From positions 1-5,207 of the forward strand of contig JAAZDH010000251.1 in assembly GCA_012512865.1 (NCBI GenBank): a stretch of 5,207 nucleotides of DNA. The letters are read 5' to 3'. The notes under the pieces are model-generated. The model made no database searches. It was not told the DNA's origin and saw only the letters and a program-made list of their open reading frames with translations. Origin of the DNA: Clostridiaceae bacterium (lineage in GTDB: Bacteria > Bacillota > Clostridia > Acetivibrionales > DUMC01). Of this stretch, positions 1 through 5,207 are shown piece after piece. Each line of letters opens with the position of its first letter. Within the stretch, counting starts at the first letter, position 1. The position numbers were made by a program, and so were the translations under genes.

Positions 1-63
1 GACCGATGAATGCGCAATAATGTGCAGTATAGTTTGAGCATAAAAGGTGTTTAATAACAGAAG

Positions 64-97
64 TTAGCGATAAAATTTAGCTATAATTAGCTATAAT
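64..97 (+). promoter_or_regulatory. Three near-copies of TTAGCTATAA with TATAAT boxes; possible promoter/operator
   Basis: Near-identical decamers begin at 64 (TTAGCGATAA), 77 (TTAGCTATAA) and 87 (TTAGCTATAA), the last two exactly one helical turn apart. Each of the last two copies runs into TATAAT (82-87 and 92-97), a perfect sigma-A -10 consensus. No good TTGACA-like -35 box sits 16-18 bases upstream of either one. If these are promoters, they are either activator-dependent or weak. The 10-bp phasing also suits a regulator binding one face of the helix. The call rests only on motif appearance. Confidence 0.3.
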
Positions 98-164
98 AGG
101 GAATAATTAATAATTATCTATTGATAAAATTAATAACTAAGGTAAGCACGGCTAACTAGCAGAA

Positions 165-190
165 CCAGCAGTTGTTAACATTAATGCTGG
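165..190 (+). other. Small hairpin in the ackA leader
   Basis: CCAGCA (165-170) can pair with TGCTGG (185-190), giving a 6-bp stem around a 14-base loop that contains the palindrome TGTTAACA (173-180). An outer GCTA/TAGC pairing (151-154 with 197-200) could lengthen it imperfectly. No uridine run follows, so this is not an intrinsic terminator. It may be a leader RNA structure or a protein-binding dyad. I do not recognise it as a known riboswitch. Confidence 0.25.
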
Positions 191-254
191 CAATGGTAGC
201 TGTAAAAATAATCAATAATAAAAGTAAAAAATAATTAATGTATCGGGGGATTAT

Positions 255-1556
255 ATGCTGAAGGATTATAAATGCAATGAAGGTAAAGCAGGGGATTATA
301 TACTGGCTCTTAATTGCGGAAGTTCTTCCGCCAAGTTCAACCTTTTCACGATATGTGGTCAAAACAGGCTTGAGCCTTACATCCAGGGGATTGCATCAGA
401 AATTGGCAATAGCAGCAGCAAGTTGAAATATTCATTTAACGGTGAAAAGCATGAGATCGTACAGCCGATCAATTCCCACAGGGAAGCATTGATGCTTATA
501 TTCGAGGAATTCTACAGGCATGGCATCAGCACAGGCAGCATCCGTGCCGTGGGACACAGGACGGTCCACGGGGGAGAGAAATACAGGGGAAGCGTGCTGG
601 TGGATAAAAAGGTCATGGAAACATTGCGCAGCCTTGTTTCAATTGCCCCGCTCCACAACCCCCCGAATATAACGGGGATAGAGGAGGCAATGAAACTTTT
701 GCCGGGAATCCCGCAGGTGGCGGTTTTTGATACGGCATTCCATTCTAGCCTGCCGGATTACGCATTCAGGTATGCCATCCCGGATGACTGGTATTTCAAG
801 TACGGCGTCAGGAAATATGGCTTTCATGGCACTTCCCACATGTATGTTTCCAAGAGGGCTGCAAAGGCCCTTGGCATACCGTATAATGAATTCTGCTGCA
901 TTACGGCGCACCTTGGCAACGGCTGCAGCATTACGAAAATCTGCCGCGGGAAATCCGTGGATACGAGCATGGGATTTACGCCCCTGGAAGGGGTTGTAAT
1001 GGGTACCAGGTCCGGGGATATTGATCCTGCTTTAATCGAGCATGTTGCAAGAGAAATTTCAACAAGGGACCCGGGAGTGGATGAAGCGGAGGCTTACCGC
1101 AAGGTCATGCATGCCCTCAACAAGGAGAGCGGTTTGAAGGCACTAGGCTGCACGAACATGATGCAGGATTTAAGGCAGAGAGCGCTGAACGGGGATGAGG
1201 CGGCCAGGCTGGCAATAAAAATATACGCATACAGGATAGCCAAGTACATTGCTTCGTATTGGGCTACCATGCCTTGCTGCCATGCAATCGTGTTTACTGC
1301 AGGGGTGGGGGAAAATGAAGGTTACGTGAGAAAAGAGATACTATCTTTCCTTGAAAACTTGAAGATTGTCGTGGACGAGGAGAAAAACGCAATAAGGGGA
1401 GAAGAAATAATCATCGGGAGCAGCAATGCCATTGCCGGTTCCCCCTTGTCAATCATGGTTGTGCCTACAAATGAAGAAATTGTTATAGGGTATGATGCAC
1501 TATACATAGGGTTTTTATCATCACCCGTACCGGAGGTATATCCGTTTGAGTATTAA
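255..1556 (+). CDS. ackA: Acetate kinase (AckA family)
   Basis: AckA catalyses acetyl phosphate + ADP to acetate + ATP in the cytoplasm, the ATP-yielding last step of acetate fermentation, usually after phosphotransacetylase. The 433-residue protein shows the ASKHA phosphotransferase motifs in order: LNCGSSSAKF (N20), GHRTVHGGEKY (R102), PLHNPPN (H134), VFDTAFH (D159), GFHGTSH (H191), HLGNGCSI, MGTRSGDIDPAL (R252), FTAGVGEN and TNEE (E407). These match the catalytic and substrate residues N7, R91, H123, D148, H180, R241 and E384 known from the Methanosarcina enzyme, so it is probably active. It is longer than the usual 400 residues: about 13 extra at the N-terminus, about 12 near 268-281, and a tail after the TNEE motif. 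The segment LGCTNMMQDL (about 297-306) differs from the usual SGVSSDxRD. ATG 255 is the only conventional start ahead of the first motif; its ribosome site (GGGGGA, 245-250) is weak and close. No pta gene is visible. A related short-chain acyl kinase is a less likely alternative. Confidence 0.93.
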   Translation: MLKDYKCNEGKAGDYILALNCGSSSAKFNLFTICGQNRLEPYIQGIASEIGNSSSKLKYSFNGEKHEIVQPINSHREALMLIFEEFYRHGISTGSIRAVGHRTVHGGEKYRGSVLVDKKVMETLRSLVSIAPLHNPPNITGIEEAMKLLPGIPQVAVFDTAFHSSLPDYAFRYAIPDDWYFKYGVRKYGFHGTSHMYVSKRAAKALGIPYNEFCCITAHLGNGCSITKICRGKSVDTSMGFTPLEGVVMGTRSGDIDPALIEHVAREISTRDPGVDEAEAYRKVMHALNKESGLKALGCTNMMQDLRQRALNGDEAARLAIKIYAYRIAKYIASYWATMPCCHAIVFTAGVGENEGYVRKEILSFLENLKIVVDEEKNAIRGEEIIIGSSNAIAGSPLSIMVVPTNEEIVIGYDALYIGFLSSPVPEVYPFEY

Positions 1557-1585
1557 ATTGGAGCTGGAGCAGCGCAGAAAATAGC

Positions 1586-1592
1586 AAGGAGG
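1586..1592 (+). promoter_or_regulatory. Strong Shine-Dalgarno of the RND transporter gene
   Basis: AAGGAGG lies six bases ahead of the ATG at 1599, an optimal spacing, which fixes this start. It sits inside the 42-bp gap after the ackA stop codon. No hairpin followed by a T-run separates the two genes, so read-through from ackA is the simplest reading. Confidence 0.85.
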
Positions 1593-1598
1593 TTTAAC

Positions 1599-4500
1599 AT
1601 GCTTTCAAGTTTTAGTGTTAGAAGACCATATACGGTAATTGTTGCGGCAATTGTAGTTATAATCCTGGGAGTAGTGTCCCTTACGAATATTTCTACTGAT
1701 TTGCTTCCAGGTATTAATTTGCCGTACGCGGTGGTTGTTACAACATATACGGGCGCCAGCCCTGAAGAGGTTGAAATGATCGTGACCAGGCCCATTGAGC
1801 AAAGAATGGCATCCATAAGCAATATCAAGAGTGTACGATCCGTTTCACGCGAGGGTATGTCCGTTGTCATCCTTGAATTCGGGGAAAATGCCAATATGGA
1901 TTCCATAGTCATTGAAATGCGGGAAAACCTGGACATGATAAAGGCATATATGCCTGATAATGCGGGAACGCCCATTATAATGAAACTAAATCCTGATATG
2001 CTGCCCCTGATGGTAGTCTCTGCAGCGGTGAAGGGGCAAAGTATCGGGGAGTCTTCCTCTTTTCTTGAGAGCAGGATAATACCCGAACTCGAAAGCATAG
2101 AAGGCGTAGCCTCGGTTTCGGCTGCAGGGCTTGTGGATAACCAAATCCATGTCATACTCCGGGAGGAGAAAATCAAGGAGGTAAACGACAAGGTAAAACA
2201 GGCAGTGCAAGAAGCAATGCAGCAGGCAATGCAACAGGCATCCAAGCAGCAGCAAGCGCTCCTTGAAATGCAGGCACAGGGACAGTCACAGTCACAGGAC
2301 ACGCAAACACCTCAATCACAGCAGGTACAACAGGTACAGCAACCGGCGCAAGAGCGGCAAGCGCAGCAAGCACAACAGGTGTCGCAAGCGCAGCAGGTAC
2401 CACAGGTATCCCAGGTGCCACAGGAATCACAAGTGCAGCAAATGCAGCAAGTACAACAATTGCAGCAAACACAAGGAATGCCCCGGGTGCCTGAAATAAA
2501 CATTACTAAAGAAATGGTGGCGGGAATACTTAAGGGGCAAAACTTTAGCATGCCTGCAGGCTACATCACGGAAGACGGGGTGGACTACCTTGTCAGGACA
2601 GGAGATAAAATAAAAGACATAGAGGAATTAAAATCATTAACAATTCTTGCGCCTCCCATTCCAGGCATGGAACCGGTGACGCTGGATGATGTTGCTGAAA
2701 TAACCGTATTTGATAGTACAAAAGACCGGTATTCGAAAGTCAATGGGAATGATGCCATTATTCTTTCAATACAAAAGCAAACAGAGTATGCAACATCAAA
2801 TATTGCCAAAAGCATACGGCAAAGAATTGCCGATATAATGAAAAGGTATGAAGGTGTGGAGATAGTACCGTTGATGGACCAGGGCGAATATATCGACATC
2901 GTTGTGGATTCCATAGCGTTGAACCTTATCCTTGGCGGAGCACTGGCAGTGTTGGTGTTGGCCTTGTTTTTGCGGGATTTGAGACCCACCATAATAATAG
3001 CTGTTTCAATACCATTGAGCCTTGTTACTGCCTTTGTCCTGATGTATTTCAGCAATATCACGCTTAATATAATCTCCCTTGGTGGACTTGCCCTGGGGGT
3101 TGGCATGCTGGTGGACAACTCTATTGTAGTAATTGAGAATATATACAGGATGAGAAACGAAGAAGGAAGGAGCCCCAAGGAAGCTGCCGTCGAGGGAGCA
3201 AAGCAGGTTGCGGGGGCTATCACGTCTTCAACACTGACCACGGTAGCGGTATTTGCTCCCATATTATTTACCCAGGGTTTGACAAGGCAGATATTTGCCG
3301 ATATGGGGCTTACCATAACATTTTCGCTTTTGGCAAGCCTTTTAGTTGCATTAACCCTGGTCCCGGTGATGGCTTCCGGCGTGCTGGCAAAGGAGAACAA
3401 AAAAAAGCGTGGAATATTTGAATCGATGAAAAAAGGTTATAACAGGCTTTTAAGGTTCTCATTAAAACACAAGTGGGTCGTGCTGTTAATAACCCTGGCA
3501 TTGTTTGCAGGCAGTATTATTGGCGCATTCAGGATAGGCACTGAATTGATACCATCTGCCGATTCGGGGCAATTAATGGTTGATTTGTCATTTGAAAAAG
3601 GTTCGTCGTTCCAGGACATGGCAGAAACAGCGGACAAGGTAATGGAAGTCATAATGGGCATTGATGAAGTTGAGACGGTGGGTGCTTCCATGGGCGGCGG
3701 TTTTCTTGGCATGGGCGCAGGAATGGGTATGGCAGGACAGGGAGGAGGAAGGTCCGGCAGCGCAGGTTCGGTATCTTACTATGTAAGGTTGAAAAACGAC
3801 AGGGCCAGGTCAACGGATGAGGTCGCCCAGCTGATAAGGGAATCGGGGCAAAAGCTCAATGCCGGAGGATTTGGCTTCGAAATTAGTGTTAGCAGCTCGG
3901 GCATGGATATATCCATGCTTAGCGGGGGAACGATAGCGATAAATATAAAGGGCAGGGAGTTTGATACGCTGGAGAAAATAGCCCGTGATGTTGCGGAGAT
4001 TGTTTTGTCCGTCGAGGGAACGACCGATGTGACGGACGGGATTGAAGATACCGCCCCTGAATTGAGAATAGTGGTTGACAAGGAAAAGAGCATTGCCAAG
4101 GGACTGACCGTGGCCCAGGTCTTCATGGAGATAAATAAGCTTCTTGCGGGTGAAAGCGTTGCAACAAGCATATCCATAGAAAATAAGGATTACGACGTGC
4201 TGGTTAAAGATGAAAGAGAAAAAAGCGGCATTACGAAAAGTGACATAATGGATTTCAAAATTACATCGCCGCAGGGAGAAGAGGTTTCCATAAGGGATAT
4301 TGCTTCGATAGGGGAGGCAAGGGGATTCTCAGCGATAAACAGGACAAACCAGCAAAGGTATGTTACCGTGAGGGCGGAACTTGAAGAGGGTTACAATATT
4401 GGGCTGGTCAGTAACCAGATCAATAGCAAGCTTGCCGAATACCAGGCACCTGAAGGTTACACAATCGAGATGAGCGGTGAAAGAAGAATGATTAGCGAGA

Positions 4501-5030
4501 CTTTCAGGGACTTATTCTTCATGCTGCTTATAGCCATAGCTTTCATCTACCTGATCATGGTAGCCCAGTTCCAATCCCTTTTATCGCCGTTCATCATAAT
4601 GTTTACCATACCGTTGGCTTTCACGGGAGGATTCCTTGCGCTGATAATCACCGGGAATCCCGTGAGCACTATATCTTTTATCGGCCTTATTATACTTGCT
4701 GGAGTCGTCGTTAACAACGGCATAGTTTTTGTTGATTACGTAAACAAGATGAGGGAAGCCGGGATGAGCAAGACGGATGCAATTTACAAGGCGGGAAACG
4801 ACCGTATAAGGCCAATCCTCATGACAGCCCTGACCACGGTTTTCGGGCTTTCAACCATGTCAATGGGTACGGGCATGGGGACAGAGGTGCTGCAGCCCAT
4901 GGCGATAACAGCAATAGGGGGCCTTATTTACGCTACATTCCTTACGTTGATACTCGTCCCTGTTTTATATGATAGTTTCCATAAATCCCGGGATTCACAT
5001 AGAACGGCAGGAGATTTACATGGTAAGTAA
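1599..5030 (+). CDS. RND-superfamily (AcrB/SwrC-like) efflux transporter with Gln-rich insert
   Basis: This is a proton-driven inner-membrane exporter, probably a homotrimer, of drugs, surfactants or similar amphiphiles. The two-fold AcrB plan is clear: TM1 (about 11-30) then TDLLPGINLP and GASPEEVE; a first extracytoplasmic domain; TM2-6 (about 440-595); TM7 (about 626-645); a second extracytoplasmic domain; and TM8-12 (about 971-1125). The TM4 motif GMLVDNSIVVIEN places D506 at AcrB D407 and N507 at D408. In TM10, VVNNGIVFVDY places N1039 at K940. In TM11, R1069 and T1076 match R971 and T978. The length is 1143 residues against about 1050 for AcrB. The excess is a glutamine-rich insert (about 201-292), and there is also a Met/Gly-rich loop (698-723). 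The stretch NFSMPAGYITEDG resembles Firmicute family members. No membrane-fusion protein gene adjoins it, unlike most RND operons. It is probably co-transcribed with ackA. The substrate cannot be told from sequence; a lipid or lipopeptide exporter is an alternative. Confidence 0.93.
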   Translation: MLSSFSVRRPYTVIVAAIVVIILGVVSLTNISTDLLPGINLPYAVVVTTYTGASPEEVEMIVTRPIEQRMASISNIKSVRSVSREGMSVVILEFGENANMDSIVIEMRENLDMIKAYMPDNAGTPIIMKLNPDMLPLMVVSAAVKGQSIGESSSFLESRIIPELESIEGVASVSAAGLVDNQIHVILREEKIKEVNDKVKQAVQEAMQQAMQQASKQQQALLEMQAQGQSQSQDTQTPQSQQVQQVQQPAQERQAQQAQQVSQAQQVPQVSQVPQESQVQQMQQVQQLQQTQGMPRVPEINITKEMVAGILKGQNFSMPAGYITEDGVDYLVRTGDKIKDIEELKSLTILAPPIPGMEPVTLDDVAEITVFDSTKDRYSKVNGNDAIILSIQKQTEYATSNIAKSIRQRIADIMKRYEGVEIVPLMDQGEYIDIVVDSIALNLILGGALAVLVLALFLRDLRPTIIIAVSIPLSLVTAFVLMYFSNITLNIISLGGLALGVGMLVDNSIVVIENIYRMRNEEGRSPKEAAVEGAKQVAGAITSSTLTTVAVFAPILFTQGLTRQIFADMGLTITFSLLASLLVALTLVPVMASGVLAKENKKKRGIFESMKKGYNRLLRFSLKHKWVVLLITLALFAGSIIGAFRIGTELIPSADSGQLMVDLSFEKGSSFQDMAETADKVMEVIMGIDEVETVGASMGGGFLGMGAGMGMAGQGGGRSGSAGSVSYYVRLKNDRARSTDEVAQLIRESGQKLNAGGFGFEISVSSSGMDISMLSGGTIAINIKGREFDTLEKIARDVAEIVLSVEGTTDVTDGIEDTAPELRIVVDKEKSIAKGLTVAQVFMEINKLLAGESVATSISIENKDYDVLVKDEREKSGITKSDIMDFKITSPQGEEVSIRDIASIGEARGFSAINRTNQQRYVTVRAELEEGYNIGLVSNQINSKLAEYQAPEGYTIEMSGERRMISETFRDLFFMLLIAIAFIYLIMVAQFQSLLSPFIIMFTIPLAFTGGFLALIITGNPVSTISFIGLIILAGVVVNNGIVFVDYVNKMREAGMSKTDAIYKAGNDRIRPILMTALTTVFGLSTMSMGTGMGTEVLQPMAITAIGGLIYATFLTLILVPVLYDSFHKSRDSHRTAGDLHGK
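2199..2474 (+). repeat. Glutamine-codon repeat tract encoding the Gln-rich insert
   Basis: Codons 201-292 of the transporter form a low-complexity tract rich in CAG/CAA, with 44 Gln in 92 residues by my count; most of the rest are Val, Ala, Ser, Met and Pro. The later part has a loose 9-base period (Gln-Gln-Val and variants such as VPQVSQVPQ and QQMQQVQQLQQ). The copies are imperfect and mix CAG with CAA. The tract lies between the VILREEKIKEVNDK strand/helix and ITKEMVAGILKGQNFSMPAGY. In AcrB terms that is the PN2-to-docking-domain part of the first extracytoplasmic loop. It starts as a possible Ala/Gln/Met helix and becomes probably disordered. Confidence 0.85.
3690..3767 (+). other. Met/Gly-rich loop within the RND transporter (switch-loop position)
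   Basis: Codons 698-723 encode a Gly-rich segment with four Met (M698, M705, M709, M711), ending GGGRSGSAG, between ETVGAS and VSYYVRLKNDRARS. In AcrB the matching place, between VESVFAVNG and IAFVSL, is the glycine-rich switch loop (about 613-623) that separates the proximal and distal drug pockets. Here it is roughly ten or more residues longer. The placement is by eye from flanking motifs, not from a computed alignment. Confidence 0.6.
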
Positions 5031-5034
5031 ATAA
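5009..5034 (+). pseudogene. Orphan ribosome binding site and four-codon ORF overlapping the RND stop
   Basis: AGGAG (5009-5013) lies six bases before an ATG at 5020, the same spacing as the transporter's own ribosome site. The frame reads Met-Val-Ser-Lys and stops at TAA 5032-5034. Its first codons overlap the last codons of the transporter in another frame, the classic layout of a translationally coupled downstream gene. No continuation is evident in the AT-rich DNA that follows. I read it as the remnant start of a lost operon gene; chance or a short regulatory peptide is possible. Confidence 0.4.
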
Positions 5035-5120
5035 AAACAAGTTTTTTCTTCATCAAATAATTGATTGCTATCGTCTGCTAATTTGGCTAAAATAGTAGAT
5101 ATTCGAAAAGTAGCTAGAAA

Positions 5121-5149
5121 TTTTGCTAAACACTAAATTTGAAGCAAAA
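5121..5149. repeat. Inverted repeat TTTTGCT/AGCAAAA
   Basis: TTTTGCT (5121-5127) and AGCAAAA (5143-5149) are perfect 7-base inverted arms around a 15-base spacer. The stem is weak (two G-C pairs). On the plus strand it is followed by an A-run, so on the minus strand TTTTTTGCT would precede the stem, not follow it; it therefore does not act as a standard terminator. It may be an operator-like dyad or simply AT-rich chance. Confidence 0.25.
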
Positions 5150-5178
5150 AACAAGAATGAAAAGCAATATATAGATGA

Positions 5179-5192
5179 TGCACCTTGAAAAC
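5179..5192 (+). promoter_or_regulatory. boxA-like antitermination element
   Basis: TGCACCTTGAAAAC matches the Gram-positive rRNA leader boxA form TGCTCTTTGAAAAC at 12 of 14 positions and continues as CGCATATAG, recalling the ACTGCATA-type sequence often found just after this box. In rRNA operons boxA recruits Nus factors to the elongating polymerase, and similar boxes occur in leaders of some CRISPR arrays. Neither rRNA nor CRISPR repeats fall inside the window, so the assignment rests on the motif alone. Confidence 0.4.
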
Positions 5193-5207
5193 CGCATATA
5201 GTTACGA

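Larger units (their letters stand above)
1..254. other. AT-rich non-coding region upstream of ackA
   Basis: This stretch is about 29% GC by direct count (74 of 254), much lower than the genes that follow. I find no convincing coding frame. A plus-strand frame open from base 2 stops at 35-37 and could be the tail of an upstream gene, but it is far too short to assign. The region contains a small TGCGCA/TGTGCA dyad (11-26), the TTAGCTATAA repeats (64-97), a hairpin (165-190) and the weak ribosome binding site of ackA. The layout fits a promoter plus a 5' untranslated leader of roughly 100-150 bases. Confidence 0.6.
5035..5207. other. AT-rich non-coding region, possible leader of a following unit
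   Basis: The DNA falls to about 28% GC (50 of 177 counted from 5031) immediately after the transporter. No credible coding frame is visible. It contains three GCTA motifs 9-10 bases apart (5067, 5077, 5086), a TTTTGCT/AGCAAAA inverted repeat (5121-5149), a TATATA (5168-5173) and a boxA-like sequence (5179-5192). A-rich AAAAAC and GTTTTTT (5034-5047) could form a weak all-AT stem, but this is not a convincing terminator. The region looks like a promoter/leader for something beyond the right edge. Confidence 0.4.

Noticed and set aside
11..26. TGCGCA-ATAA-TGTGCA dyad as a terminator or operator
   Set aside because: It can form a 6-bp stem including a G-U pair, but no T-run follows and the symmetry is imperfect; too little to name.
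156..362. Minus-strand frame of 68 residues with a hydrophobic stretch
   Set aside because: It overlaps the ackA start and catalytic N-terminal motif; the hydrophobic look comes from AT-rich leader DNA read in reverse, and it lacks a credible ribosome site.
1553..2302. Minus-strand frame of 249 residues, Cys/Ser/Ile-rich
   Set aside because: It lies antisense to the RND gene; its composition mirrors the plus-strand codons (for example Cys and Ala runs from GCA/CAG), and no family motif is seen.
2312..2551. Cys-rich minus-strand frame with CxxC-like repeats opposite the Gln tract
   Set aside because: The Cys codons are the reverse complement of the CAG/CAA repeats in a shifted frame. The metal-binding look is an artefact, as are the Ala/Val-rich (2173-2472) and Arg/Ser/His-rich (2263-2499) frames over the same tract.
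2585..3400. Minus-strand frame of 271 residues
   Set aside because: It is antisense to TM2-TM6 of the transporter, whose conserved motifs prove the plus strand is coding.
5034..5047. Possible intrinsic terminator, AAAAAC and GTTTTTT
   Set aside because: The stem is nearly all A-T with a two-base loop, too small and weak to fold well, so I did not call a terminator.
5121..5207. CRISPR array
   Set aside because: No regularly spaced repeat units occur inside the window; only a boxA-like leader motif hints that one could lie beyond the edge.

Overview
The window holds two complete plus-strand genes, flanked on both sides by AT-rich non-coding DNA. The genes are an acetate kinase (ackA family, 255-1556) and a large RND-superfamily efflux transporter of the AcrB type (1599-5030). 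They lie 42 bp apart with no visible terminator between them, and the second has a near-perfect Shine-Dalgarno sequence, so they probably share a transcript. The codon style (frequent ATA for Ile, AGG/AGA for Arg), the strong AGGAGG-type ribosome binding sites, the 28-29% GC flanks and the style of the RND protein all suggest an anaerobic Firmicute of class Clostridia. I cannot place it to genus.

Region by region: 1-254 is about 29% GC and holds three near-copies of TTAGCTATAA (with TATAAT-like boxes), a small hairpin and the ackA start. The acetate kinase has all the family's catalytic residues. It carries an unusual 13-15 residue N-terminal extension, a roughly 12-residue insertion and a C-terminal tail. 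The RND protein has 1143 residues against about 1050 for AcrB, and the difference is almost entirely a 92-residue glutamine-rich insert (about 48% Gln) in the first extracytoplasmic domain. It also has a Met/Gly-rich expansion where AcrB carries its switch loop, and Asn at two positions of the AcrB proton relay. Just at its stop codon, a well-placed ribosome binding site and ATG open a frame of only four codons, which looks like the start of a lost downstream gene. From 5035 to 5207 the DNA is about 28% GC and non-coding. It ends in a boxA-like sequence of the kind found in leaders of rRNA operons and some CRISPR arrays, so another transcription unit may begin just past the edge.

No partner genes are present: no phosphotransacetylase for the kinase, and no membrane-fusion protein or regulator for the pump. 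The functional link between acetate/ATP metabolism and the pump is therefore unproven. I see no complete novel system here. The most distinctive points are the polyglutamine-rich insert in the pump, the abandoned coupled start, and the boxA-like leader at the right edge.
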